Assembly (NCBI RefSeq): GCF_036347135.1
Contig: NZ_CP108938.1
Span: forward strand, 5,022,001 to 5,086,000
Source: Streptomyces sp. NBC_00775
Lineage (GTDB): Bacteria; Actinomycetota; Actinomycetes; Streptomycetales; Streptomycetaceae
Direction of reading: 5' to 3'
DNA: 64,000 nucleotides
Positions 46,136-54,300 of this stretch are shown piece by piece. The notes under the pieces were generated by a model, which saw nothing but the letters and a program-made list of their open reading frames with translations, was not told where the DNA came from and made no database searches. Positions within the stretch are counted from its first letter, which is position 1; each line of letters opens with the position of its first letter. The position numbers and the translations under genes were made by a program.

Positions 46136-46816
46136 TCAGTAGCCCGATGGGCGGACCAGGCCCGACTCGTAGGCGAAGACCGCTGCCTGGGTGCGGTCGC
46201 GTAGGCCCAGTTTTACGAGGATGCGGCCTACGTGGGTCTTCACGGTCTGTTCGGCTACGACCAGGCGTTCGGCGATCTCCGCGTTCGACAGGCCCTGGGC
46301 GATGTGTGCGAGGACCTCCGTCTCGCGTTCGGTCAGTTCGCCCACGCGCTGCTTGAGGGGGGCACGGGGGGTGGCGTCGAGGCGGGAGAACTCTGCGATG
46401 AGGCGGCGGGTGATGCCGGGGGCGAGCAAGGCGTCGCCCGCCGCTACCACCCGTACCGCCTCGGCGAGCTGGTCGGCGGACGCGTCCTTGAGCAGGAAGC
46501 CGGAGGCGCCGGCGCGCAGGGCGTCGTACACGTACTCGTCGAGGTCGAAGGTGGTGAGGACCAGGACCTTGATGTGGGGGGTCTTCTCGGTGATGCGGCG
46601 GGTGGCCTCGATGCCGCCGAGCTCGGGCATGCGGATGTCCATCAGGACGACGTCCGGGGCGAGCTCGGCGACTTTGACGATCGCGTCCAGGCCGTCGACC
46701 GCCTGGCCGACCACCTCGATGTCGGGCTGGGTGTTGAGCAGCACGGTGAAGCCCTGGCGGACCATCTGCTGGTCGTCTGCGATCAGTACGCGGATGGTGC
46801 CGCTCGCGCTCGTCAT
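46136..46816 (-). CDS. NarL/LuxR-type response regulator (pair 2)
   Basis: 226 residues, with VLIADDQQMVRQGFTVLLNT, phospho-acceptor Asp in VVLMDIRMPELGGIEATR, the LLKDAS lysine and a LuxR helix-turn-helix (LTERETEVLAHIAQGLSNAE, EQTVKTHVGRILVKLGLRDR). ATG at 46816 overlaps the kinase stop by 4 bp. It is paralogous to the regulator at 43655. The recognition helix differs slightly (VAEQTVKTHVGR against VAESTIKTHVSR), so both may read similar DNA sites. Confidence 0.94.
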   Translation of the reverse strand: MTSASGTIRVLIADDQQMVRQGFTVLLNTQPDIEVVGQAVDGLDAIVKVAELAPDVVLMDIRMPELGGIEATRRITEKTPHIKVLVLTTFDLDEYVYDALRAGASGFLLKDASADQLAEAVRVVAAGDALLAPGITRRLIAEFSRLDATPRAPLKQRVGELTERETEVLAHIAQGLSNAEIAERLVVAEQTVKTHVGRILVKLGLRDRTQAAVFAYESGLVRPSGY

Positions 46817-48450
46817 GGGGTCTCTTCTCCTGGGAGGCCTGTGGAGTTGTCGTCGGTGGAGCCGGGGGGCGGCATGTCGTCCTCCGGGCCTTCGCCTGCG
46901 GGAGCCGCGCCGTTGCGGGGCAGGAAGGCCGCCACCGCGAAGCCGCCGCACGACGTCTCCGAGGTCACGAGGGTGCCACCGAGCATCGCGACGCGCTCCC
47001 GCATGCCGAGCAGACCGTGCCCGGCGCCCGGGGACGGCGGGGCGGGGCGCTCGGGTCTCGAGTTGACGACCCGGACCTGGAGGCCGCGCGGGAAGTGCCA
47101 GAGTTCGACGCGGACCGCGGAACCGGGCGCGTGCCGCAGGGCGTTGCTCAGCGCCTCCTGGATGATCCGGTACGCCGACAGCTCCACGCCGGGCGCGAGG
47201 GGGAGTTGGTCGCCGGTGATCTCCGTGGTCACGTCCAGCCCGGCGGCCCGGGTGTTCTCGACGAGGGCGTCGAGGCGGTCGAGCGTGGGCTGCGGGGCGT
47301 CCGGCGCGGCGCCCGTACCGGCACCGAGGCCGTACGGGTCCTCGGGGTTCTCCGAGCGCAGCACGCCGAGGACGCGGCGCAGTTCGGTCAGTGCCTCCAG
47401 CGCGTTCTGCCGGATGCCCTCCAGGTTCTCCTTCAGCTCCTCGGTGGGGTTCTCGACCAGATGCGGGGCGACCTGGGCCTGAATGGAGATCACCGACATG
47501 TGGTGGGCGACCACGTCGTGCAGTTCGCGGGCGATCCGGCTGCGCTCCTCCAGGAGGGTGCGGCGGGCGCGCTCCTCCTCGGTCAGCGAGGCCTGCTCTA
47601 CGAGTTGGGTGCGGGCCTCGCGACGGCCTCGGAGGGCGGTGCCGAGGAGGACGACGGCGGCGAAGACGACGATCGCCATCAGCCCCGTCGAACGGTAGAC
47701 CTGCCCGCCGACCAGCCCCTGCACGACGTACGTCGCCAGGGCGGTCAGGGACAGCGCGCCGACGGCCACGCGCGCGGGTACCCGCAGGGCGAGGAGGAAG
47801 AGCACGAAGGCCTGCGCGGTGATCGCGGGCGAACTCCACGGCCAGTCCGGGCCCGGCGGCAGGAAGTCGACCGGCATGTGCCCCCGGGCGGCCGAGGCGG
47901 CCAGCACCGTGGCTCCCAGCGACAGCCACCAGGCAGGCACGGGCCGCCACAGGGCGAGGGCGATCGCCGCTCCCTGCGCGAGCCCGGTCGACGTGCCCAT
48001 CGCGAAGCCCAGTCGATAGCTGCTGTTCAGTGTGTCCACGCCGGCGAGCGCCACCCCGAGGGCGATCCAGCACACCACGACGTGCGGCAGCCAGCGCAGC
48101 CACCGCGGCCGGGACAGCGGCGGCAACGGTGCGGCCGACGACGACCCGAGGTCGGTCAGGACCGAGCCGACGAGAGCTCTGACGCCCCGTGCGCGGGCGG
48201 CGGGACGAGTGTGGGGCGCCGCGGCATTGTCGGAGGCTTCCTGCGGGTTGGGCTTGCGCGCGGCTTTCCGAGCTTTCCGAAGGCTGGACTCGCCCGTGCC
48301 GTCCTGCCGTTGGGGACGGCGCGTCGCGTCCCTCGGGCTGAGCCCGGCGTCGTGGGACACCGGAGGCCCGGGGGGCGGCATGCGAGGCATGGAGGGCTCG
48401 CTGTCCGGGTCCCGGTGCTCCTCGCTGATCACGTGGCCAACCCTAGGCAC
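46813..48450 (-). CDS. sensor histidine kinase, HisKA_3 type (pair 2)
   Basis: Up to 545 residues. A long charged N-terminal tail (about 1-115, rich in R, P and D) precedes about five membrane helices (e.g. VVVCWIALGVALAGVDTL, AFVLFLLALRVPARVAVGAL). HisKA_3 has ERSRIARELHDVVAHHMSVI; HATPase_c has YRIIQEALSNALRHAPG and GAGHGLLGMRERVAMLGG. The GTG at 48450 overlaps the acyltransferase stop by 8 bp; a GTG six codons later (48432) is the alternative. It may be co-transcribed with the acyltransferase and hydrolase upstream, suggesting an envelope-related signal. Confidence 0.9.
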   Translation of the reverse strand: MPRVGHVISEEHRDPDSEPSMPRMPPPGPPVSHDAGLSPRDATRRPQRQDGTGESSLRKARKAARKPNPQEASDNAAAPHTRPAARARGVRALVGSVLTDLGSSSAAPLPPLSRPRWLRWLPHVVVCWIALGVALAGVDTLNSSYRLGFAMGTSTGLAQGAAIALALWRPVPAWWLSLGATVLAASAARGHMPVDFLPPGPDWPWSSPAITAQAFVLFLLALRVPARVAVGALSLTALATYVVQGLVGGQVYRSTGLMAIVVFAAVVLLGTALRGRREARTQLVEQASLTEEERARRTLLEERSRIARELHDVVAHHMSVISIQAQVAPHLVENPTEELKENLEGIRQNALEALTELRRVLGVLRSENPEDPYGLGAGTGAAPDAPQPTLDRLDALVENTRAAGLDVTTEITGDQLPLAPGVELSAYRIIQEALSNALRHAPGSAVRVELWHFPRGLQVRVVNSRPERPAPPSPGAGHGLLGMRERVAMLGGTLVTSETSCGGFAVAAFLPRNGAAPAGEGPEDDMPPPGSTDDNSTGLPGEETP

Positions 48451-49900
48451 GAGGGCTCGCCTTCGCTCCCGCCCTGCCGGGGCGGCGGTGGACGCGGACG
48501 ACTCGCGACGGGCGGCCGGCGCGGCGGCGCGGCCCCTGTTCGTAGGTGCGAAAGGCGGACCAGCAGACGGCGAGGGCGAGGACGAAGACCGGCAGCCAGG
48601 CGAGCCGGGCGGCCACCCAGCCCAGTCCGTCCGGGGTGGTGTGCAGGCCGGGGAGACGGCCCGCGAGGAGGCCCAGGGCGGTGACCGCCATCATGGACGT
48701 CTGGTGCCACAGGAATATCGTCATCGCGGAGAGATTGGCGAAGGCGATCCCCGCCCAGGCCGCGGGGCGCCGCATCACCCGGCGCAGCGGCTCGCGCAGC
48801 AGCAGGGCGAGGCCGCACTGGGCCAGACCGAAGGTGACCGCGGCCAGCGTCGGCGGGTCCAGGTTGGAGACCGCGGCGCCCGGGACGCCGACCATCGACG
48901 CCGGGTAGCCGGCCCACGCCACCAGCGCCGCCGTCACGGCCGCACCGCCGGTGAACAGCACCCAGCCCGCGCGCCGCCGGTCCAGCTCACCGCGTGTCCA
49001 GGCCGCGCCGAGGGTGTACGGCACCAGCCAGCCCGCCGCGACGTTCACCCAGCCGAGCCAGGCAGGGCCGCCGAGGCCGAAGCGAATGAGGTCCACGTGG
49101 AGAACGACGGCCAGCGGCCACAGCGGGTTGATCCGCGTCACCAGGGGCGTCGCCGCGGTCAGTCCGGCGAAGACCAGGAGGAACCAGAGCGGGGACAGGG
49201 CGAGCTTCACCAGCGTGTGGACGGTCGCGAAGTCCGCGCCCGACGCGAGCAGACAGGCCGTGGCCGCCGTCCAGAGGGTCAGCACCGCCGCCACCGGCCT
49301 GAAGAGACGGCCCAGTCGGGCACGCAGCCACTGCCCGTACGTCGTGCCGCGCGCCCGCGCCGACGCATAACTCTTCGTCGCCACATGGCCGCCCACCAGG
49401 AAGAACACGGCGAGCGTCTGGAAGACCCAGGAGATCGGGGCCAGCCAGGGCATGTGCTGCAAGGGGCTCCCCGTGCGCAGCGCGCCGCCGTCCGCGACCA
49501 GGGCCGTCACCAGCCAGTGGCCGAGGACGACACCGAGGATCGCGAGGGCCCGCAGGGCGTCGACGGCACGGTCCCGCTCCACGGGGGTCGCCTTGTCGAT
49601 GCGGTGTGCGGCGGTACGTATGGCGTTCAGCGCGGGGCGGGGTCGGGGCACGCGGCCCACGGCCGGGGGTGACCCCTGCGGGGCGTCGGCGCGCGCCGGA
49701 GCGTTCTTCCGAAGACGCGGACTGACTTCAGGCGGGCTCACTTCACGCGAACTCACTTCATGCGGACTCGATTCACGCGGACTCGATTCACGTGGACTCA
49801 CTTCACGCGAACTCGATTCAGGCGGACTCACTTCACGCGGGCTCATTTCACGCAGGCGCATTTCGCGCCGCCGCGTTCCACGCAGGCTCATTTCACGCAC
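48443..49900 (-). CDS. membrane acyltransferase (acyltransferase-3 family) with an N-terminal pentapeptide repeat
   Basis: 485 residues. The core has about ten membrane helices with family motifs VDALRALAILGVVLGHWLVT (catalytic-type His), FFLVGGHVATKSY, RLGRLFRPV and FLWHQTSMMAVTAL. Such proteins O-acylate surface sugars or small molecules. The first 65 residues are an RE[VS]SP-type repeat encoded by the 15-bp minisatellite at 49726-49905. If translation starts at the GTG at 49900 the array is coding; a later start cannot be excluded. The GTG overlaps the stop of the hydrolase gene upstream by 8 bp. Confidence 0.85.
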   Translation of the reverse strand: MREMSLRGTRRREMRLREMSPREVSPPESSSREVSPRESSPRESSPHEVSSREVSPPEVSPRLRKNAPARADAPQGSPPAVGRVPRPRPALNAIRTAAHRIDKATPVERDRAVDALRALAILGVVLGHWLVTALVADGGALRTGSPLQHMPWLAPISWVFQTLAVFFLVGGHVATKSYASARARGTTYGQWLRARLGRLFRPVAAVLTLWTAATACLLASGADFATVHTLVKLALSPLWFLLVFAGLTAATPLVTRINPLWPLAVVLHVDLIRFGLGGPAWLGWVNVAAGWLVPYTLGAAWTRGELDRRRAGWVLFTGGAAVTAALVAWAGYPASMVGVPGAAVSNLDPPTLAAVTFGLAQCGLALLLREPLRRVMRRPAAWAGIAFANLSAMTIFLWHQTSMMAVTALGLLAGRLPGLHTTPDGLGWVAARLAWLPVFVLALAVCWSAFRTYEQGPRRRAGRPSRVVRVHRRPGRAGAKASPRA

Positions 49901-49905
49901 GGGTC
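49726..49905 (-). repeat. 15-bp minisatellite, twelve copies, coding for a pentapeptide repeat
   Basis: Twelve consecutive 15-bp units follow the pattern nTTCACGCGnACTCn on the plus strand, exactly in phase from 49726 to 49905. On the minus strand this encodes [RP]E[VS]S[PS] pentapeptides. The last unit also covers the stop of the upstream hydrolase gene. Confidence 0.9.
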
Positions 49906-50915
49906 ACCTCCGAGGTGTCGCCGAGGACGATGCGGGCGAGGTTGTCCAGGGACACCGAGCCCGGTGTGAAGTAGTCGCTGTGGCCGCCGTCGCCCGCCGC
50001 GAAGACGTGGGCGCCGAAGGCCGGGGACACCGGGTCGGTGCCGAAGCCGACGGTCGTGCCGAAGAGGTCGGTGCTCGTGTGCGGAACGTGCGCGACCCAG
50101 TCGTCGGCGCCTCGGGCCGCCCAGACGCGGGCGGACGTGTGCAACGCCGCCGCGGAGTCCGCGCCGGTGCCCGGACTGCCGACGAGGGCGATGTCCGCCA
50201 CGTCCACACCCTGGGCCGCGCGGCCGCAGACCACCGAGCCGTACGAGTGGCACAGCAGGGATATCCGCGCCGACTGGCCGACGACGCTGCGCAGTTCGCG
50301 TATGAACCCCTTCAGGCGCGGGGCCGCGTCTTCCGCCCGGCCCGTCGTCAGGACCGTGGGACTCACCGTGCCCGGCGTCTCGTAGCCGAGCCAGGCGACG
50401 ACGGCCGTGTGCGGGCCGAGGCGGTCGTGCAGGGCGAGGGCGCCGGCGCGGAAGCGGCCGTACGTCTCCAGGGTGGTGTCGGAACCGGGGACCAGGACGG
50501 CCACATGGTCGGCGTGGGCGAGGTCGCCGAAGACCTCGACGGCCTGGCCGGCGCCCCGGCCGTCGAAGGAGAGGAAGTGGCGGGAGGGGTCGGCCATGGC
50601 GCGGTCAGCGGCGGCGCGGGTGCGGTCGCCGTGGTCCGCGGCCATGTGGGCCGCCTCCGCGGCGTTGGCACGGTTGGCCGCATACGCCGTGTCCAGCGTC
50701 GATGCCGTCACCGGCGCGAGGACCGCGGGTGCCGGGGCGGGTATCCGAGGCCGGGCGGCGGCGGACACGGGGACGACCACTGCGCCCATGACCAGCGCGG
50801 CGAGCAGAGTACGACGCACCCGCCGGACGACTCGGCCCGCTCCTCGGCCGGTCCCTCGCCCCGCAGCCTCCTCAGCCCCCGCAGCCCGGGCAGCCCCCAG
50901 CCCCTCCTGGCCCAT
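49893..50915 (-). CDS. secreted DUF1023-type alpha/beta hydrolase
   Basis: 340 residues. A long basic N-region and hydrophobic segment (RRTLLAALVMGAVVVPVSAA) form a signal peptide, and a helical part follows (AYAANRANAAEAAHMAADHG). The alpha/beta-hydrolase core has HVAVLVPGSDTTLETYGRF, the nucleophile elbow SLLCHSYGSVV (Ser), and a probable His near GDGGHSDYFTPGS. DUF1023 enzymes are thought to be esterases or lipases; no substrate is known. The 20-bp motif and the ACCTGAGAG palindrome lie about 95-130 bp upstream, and the gene heads the acyltransferase and two-component operon. Confidence 0.85.
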   Translation of the reverse strand: MGQEGLGAARAAGAEEAAGRGTGRGAGRVVRRVRRTLLAALVMGAVVVPVSAAARPRIPAPAPAVLAPVTASTLDTAYAANRANAAEAAHMAADHGDRTRAAADRAMADPSRHFLSFDGRGAGQAVEVFGDLAHADHVAVLVPGSDTTLETYGRFRAGALALHDRLGPHTAVVAWLGYETPGTVSPTVLTTGRAEDAAPRLKGFIRELRSVVGQSARISLLCHSYGSVVCGRAAQGVDVADIALVGSPGTGADSAAALHTSARVWAARGADDWVAHVPHTSTDLFGTTVGFGTDPVSPAFGAHVFAAGDGGHSDYFTPGSVSLDNLARIVLGDTSEVTRA

Positions 50916-51009
50916 GGTGTCCTTCCCTTCCAGTCCGCCCGCTCATCGGGCGTCGCTGGAAGGGAAGTTACGGACCGTGACGTGTCGTCGGCGTCCCGCT
51001 GGGGTGCTC

Positions 51010-51043
51010 ACCTGAGAGGTAGCTCTCAGGTACTACGGGTATG
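51010..51043. promoter_or_regulatory. palindrome plus shared 20-bp motif, copy 2
   Basis: ACCTGAGAG (51010-51018), GTAG, CTCTCAGGT (51023-51031) is a 9-bp inverted repeat, and 51024-51043 repeats the 20-bp motif found at 45748. It is a candidate operator for one of the NarL-type regulators upstream of the hydrolase gene. Confidence 0.6.
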
Positions 51044-51081
51044 ACGGGGAACACTCAGGGGAACAGCCAACTCCCCTTCGT

Positions 51082-51153
51082 ACCAAGCAACTTGGGTGAT
51101 TCCTCACCAAGCAACTCGGGTGATTCCTCACCAAGCAAGCTGGGCGATCTCCT
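51082..51153. repeat. 24-bp sequence repeated three times across the 3' end of the hydrolase gene
   Basis: Units start at 51082, 51106 and 51130 with ACCAAGCAA and keep GGGTGATTCCTC or a variant. The third unit is the real gene end; the first two repeat its last codons and stop downstream. Confidence 0.85.
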
Positions 51154-52069
51154 CGGCCACCACCGCGCACGCGTCCGCCGCCGGGTCGATCAGGGGGAAG
51201 TGGCCGACGTCCTCCAGGAGGGTCAGGCCGACCACTTCTCCCGCCTTGGCGGCCGCGTCGGCGTACGACTCGGCGACGGCCTGCGGGACGACGATGTCGG
51301 TGCGGCCCTGGACGAGAGTGGTGGCGATCCCGGTGGGGAGGAGGAGCGCCGGGTCGGCGTACGGCAGGCGCTCCGCGAACTCACCTTCCCCGCCCAGGAG
51401 TTGGCGGGCGGCTCCGCCGCAGACGTCGAGCTTCTCCGCGACCTGGAAGTCCGCGATCGGGGCGAGGGCGACGACGCCGCGCAGGGGGGCGGGCCGGTCG
51501 GTGCGCCAGGGAGCGTCGGCGGGCAGGAGGTGACGCGCGGCGGCCCACAGGGCCAGCTGACCGCCCGCCGAGTGGCCCGTGACGACCATGCGCCGGGCAT
51601 CGGCCTGCGGCAGCAGCTCGCGCACGAGGGCGGGCAGCGCGTCGAACGCGGCCGCGATGTCGTCGAAGGTGTCCGGCCAGCGACCCGCGACCGGACCACC
51701 GGCGCCCCGCACCGGACCCGGCCCGCCCTGCGCGGGGATCGGGCCGCTCTCCGGCTTGGCGGCGGGGCCACCCCGCCGATACTCGACGTTCGCCACGGCA
51801 AAACCACGGCGGGCCAGGAAGTCCGCGAACGGGGTGATGTGGCGACGGTCGTACGGGGCGCGCCAGGCACCGCCGTGCAGGACGACCACGAGAGGGGCGA
51901 GGACCGCGGGGTCCGGCTCGCGCGGGACGTAGAAGTCGATCACCTGGTCGGGGTCGTCGCCGTACGCGGCGGTGATGTCGGGGTCCACGGGCGGGTGCGA
52001 GAAGGCCGACGCCTCTTCCGCGGCGTCGCGCTCCGCTGCGGTCCCGTCGGCTGCGGCGTCGTCCTGCAT
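51128..52069 (-). CDS. alpha/beta hydrolase, candidate kynurenine formamidase
   Basis: 313 residues, cytosolic, no signal peptide. The oxyanion motif VVVLHGGAWRAPYDRR is followed by the nucleophile Ser in VTGHSAGGQLALWAA, Asp in LVQGRTDIVVPQ and His in LLEDVGHFPLIDP, a full triad of the BD-FAE/arylformamidase branch. HGGAW plus a position beside kynureninase and tryptophan dioxygenase suggests it hydrolyses N-formylkynurenine, completing the pathway. It is not adjacent to them (a TetR gene lies between), so the role is inferred. Its 3' end is triplicated as a 24-bp repeat. Confidence 0.75.
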   Translation of the reverse strand: MQDDAAADGTAAERDAAEEASAFSHPPVDPDITAAYGDDPDQVIDFYVPREPDPAVLAPLVVVLHGGAWRAPYDRRHITPFADFLARRGFAVANVEYRRGGPAAKPESGPIPAQGGPGPVRGAGGPVAGRWPDTFDDIAAAFDALPALVRELLPQADARRMVVTGHSAGGQLALWAAARHLLPADAPWRTDRPAPLRGVVALAPIADFQVAEKLDVCGGAARQLLGGEGEFAERLPYADPALLLPTGIATTLVQGRTDIVVPQAVAESYADAAAKAGEVVGLTLLEDVGHFPLIDPAADACAVVAEEIAQLAW

Positions 52070-52320
52070 GCTCCAACCTCTCAGCGGTGAAACGGATTTG
52101 GCGGACCAGGAGAGAATTCGGCCGTTGGCCGGGACGGTATCAGGCCCGTGACGTGCGTCTACACCGGGATATCACGCTCGGTGAGGGTTAAACGGTCCTG
52201 CTGTTTCGTTACGCTGGCGGGTAGCGTCCACAGTGGTGGGCCTGCCCGCGGTCCCACCCGTAATGCGTCCGCGGTCCTGCCCGTGGTGCGTCCGCGTTCA
52301 CGTCCCTCAAGGAGGTCGCC

Positions 52321-52926
52321 ATGTCCGCCGAGCCCGGCACCGTACGTCCCGGAGGGCGTACCGCGCGTGTCCGTGCGGCCGTGTTGCGGGCCGCCGGGGA
52401 TGTGCTCGCCGAGCAGGGGTTCGCGCATCTCGATCTGGCCGATGTCGCCCGGCGGGCCGAGGTGGGGAAGACGACCGTGTACCGGCGGTGGGGGTCGGTG
52501 ACGGGGCTGGTCGCCGATCTGCTCGGCGACATGGCCGAGCAGTCCGTTCCCCGTACGGAGACGGGGAGTGTGCTCGGTGATCTGCGGGCCAATGCCGCGC
52601 TGGTGCGGCGGACGTTGGCCGATCCTCGGCAAGGGGCGTTGTTCCGGGCGGTCATTGCTGCGGCGGCGTGTGACTCTCGTACGGCGGAGGCGTTGCGGCG
52701 GTTCTACGACGTGCGTGTCGCTGAGTGGGCGCCGTGTGTGGAACAAGGGGTTGTGCGGGGGGAGTTGCCGGTGGGGACCGATCCCGGGCTGGTCGTGCGG
52801 GCGGTGTCGGCGCCGCTCTATTACGCGTTGCTCACCACGGGGGTGGTTCCGGATGCCGCCGCGGCCGATCGTGCGGCCGAGGCGGCGGTTGCCGCGGCCG
52901 TGGCCGGGGTGTACGTCGTCGGGTGA
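52321..52926 (+). CDS. TetR-family transcriptional regulator
   Basis: 201 residues; ATG with AAGGAGG five bases upstream. Helix-turn-helix at about 15-65: VRAAVLRAAGDVLAEQGFAH, LADVARRAEVGKTTVYRRWG. The C-terminal ligand domain resembles TetR_C_11 (LRANAALVRRTLADPRQGAL, SAPLYYALLTTGVVPD). It lies in the middle of the kynurenine genes and diverges from the hydrolase, so it may regulate them; no clear operator palindrome was found between 52070 and 52320. Confidence 0.9.
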   Translation: MSAEPGTVRPGGRTARVRAAVLRAAGDVLAEQGFAHLDLADVARRAEVGKTTVYRRWGSVTGLVADLLGDMAEQSVPRTETGSVLGDLRANAALVRRTLADPRQGALFRAVIAAAACDSRTAEALRRFYDVRVAEWAPCVEQGVVRGELPVGTDPGLVVRAVSAPLYYALLTTGVVPDAAAADRAAEAAVAAAVAGVYVVG

Positions 52927-52934
52927 CCCGGCCA

Positions 52935-53080
52935 GGAGATTTTCGCCCCCGCCGCCCCTACCCGTCCCATCCTTCTGGGGCTCCGCCCCAGACCCCGTGG
53001 CCGGTTCTTTGGCTGCGGGTGGGTGGGGGCTGGTCCACAAGATTGCGCAGTTCCCCGCGCCCCTGAAGGGCCCCGACCCA
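52935..53080. repeat. GC-rich intergenic repeat, copy 6
   Basis: Carries the CCCTACCCGTCCCATCC block, GGGGCTCCGCCCC, the GCGGGTGGGTGGGGGCTGG block and AAGATTGCGCAGTTCCCCGC. It fills the gap between the convergent TetR and kynureninase genes. Confidence 0.85.
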
Positions 53081-53097
53081 CCCGCCGATCCCGGCGC

Positions 53098-54300
53098 CTA
53101 CCCCAGCGTCTCCCCCAACACCCTCGCCGCCCGCTCCACGTCCCCGAACCCCACGTACAGCGGCGTGAAGCCGAAGCGCAGGACGTCCGGGTGGCGGAAG
53201 TCGCCGACCACGCCGCGTTCGATGAGGCGCTTCATCACGTCGCCCGCGTCCGGGCAGCGCAGCGCTACCTGGCTGCCCCGTTCCGCGTGGGCGGACGGAG
53301 TGATCGACTCCACCCTGCCCCCGGTGACGTACGCCGCGACGCACTCCAGGAAGAAGTCCGTCAGGGCGAGGGACTTGGCGCGGACGGCGTCGATCGAGAC
53401 GTCCTCCCACACCTCCAGCGCCGCTTCGAGGGCCAGCATCGAGAGGATGTCCGGCGTGCCGACCCGACCCCGCAGCGCGCCCGGCGCGGGAGCGTACGAC
53501 GGGCTCATGCCGAAGGGGTCGGCGTGGGAGTTCCAGCCGGGGAGGGGGGAGTCGAAGCGGTTTTGGAGGTCGCCGCGGACGTACAGGTACGCCGGTGAAC
53601 CCGGGCCGCCGTTCAGGTACTTGTACGTGCAGCCGACCGCCAGGTCGACCCCGTGCTCGTCCAGACCGACCGGCAGGGCGCCCGCGCTGTGGCACAGGTC
53701 CCAGACCGCGAGCGCGCCCGCGTCATGGATCGCGGACGTCAGCGACGGAAGGTCGTGCAGCCGGCCCGTGCGGTAGTCGACGTGGTTCAGCAGGACCGCC
53801 GCCGTACGGGGTCCCACCGTACCCGGCACCTCCGCCGGCTCCAGCGGACGCAGCTCGCAGCCCGTCAGGCGCGCCGCCGACGCCGCGATGTACCCGTCTG
53901 TCGGGAATGTCGTCGCGTCGACGAGGATCTCGTTCCGGCCGTCCCCGGCCAGGCGTACGGCTCCCACAAGTGCCTTGAAAACGTTCACACTTGTCGAGTC
54001 GCCGACCACGATCCGGCCGGGCGCGGCCCCGACCAGCGGAGCGATCCGGTCGCCGATCCGCTCCGGCGCCGTCCACCACCCGCTCTCCTCCCAGGAGCGG
54101 ATACGGAGCTCACCCCACTGCCGGCGCACCACGTCGTCGACCCGCCCGGGCACCGCCACCGGCAGCGCGCCCAGCGAGTTCCCGTCCAGGTACACGACCT
54201 CGTCCAGCACGAACTGCTCGCGCAGCTTGGCGAGTTCGTCGGCCGCGTCGAGCTCGGCGGCCCTCTCCCGCAGCTCAGGCACGTCAGGCATGTCAGACAT
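53098..54300 (-). CDS. kynU: kynureninase
   Basis: 400 residues, PLP enzyme that cleaves kynurenine to anthranilate and alanine. Motifs: DEVVYLDGNSLGALP, RIVVGDSTSVNVFKALVGAV, VLLNHVDYRTGRLHDL, AVWDLCHSAGALPVGLDEHG (PLP Asp) and the Schiff-base Lys in AVGCTYKYLNGGPGSPA, then GWNSHADPFGM. ATG at 54300 gives an 8-bp overlap with the dioxygenase gene upstream. Together they route tryptophan to anthranilate. Confidence 0.96.
   Translation of the reverse strand: MSDMPDVPELRERAAELDAADELAKLREQFVLDEVVYLDGNSLGALPVAVPGRVDDVVRRQWGELRIRSWEESGWWTAPERIGDRIAPLVGAAPGRIVVGDSTSVNVFKALVGAVRLAGDGRNEILVDATTFPTDGYIAASAARLTGCELRPLEPAEVPGTVGPRTAAVLLNHVDYRTGRLHDLPSLTSAIHDAGALAVWDLCHSAGALPVGLDEHGVDLAVGCTYKYLNGGPGSPAYLYVRGDLQNRFDSPLPGWNSHADPFGMSPSYAPAPGALRGRVGTPDILSMLALEAALEVWEDVSIDAVRAKSLALTDFFLECVAAYVTGGRVESITPSAHAERGSQVALRCPDAGDVMKRLIERGVVGDFRHPDVLRFGFTPLYVGFGDVERAARVLGETLG

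Noticed and set aside
45794..46204. Open frames across the 45780-46135 repeats
   Set aside because: They consist of translated tandem and inverted repeats and run into the regulator gene on the other strand.
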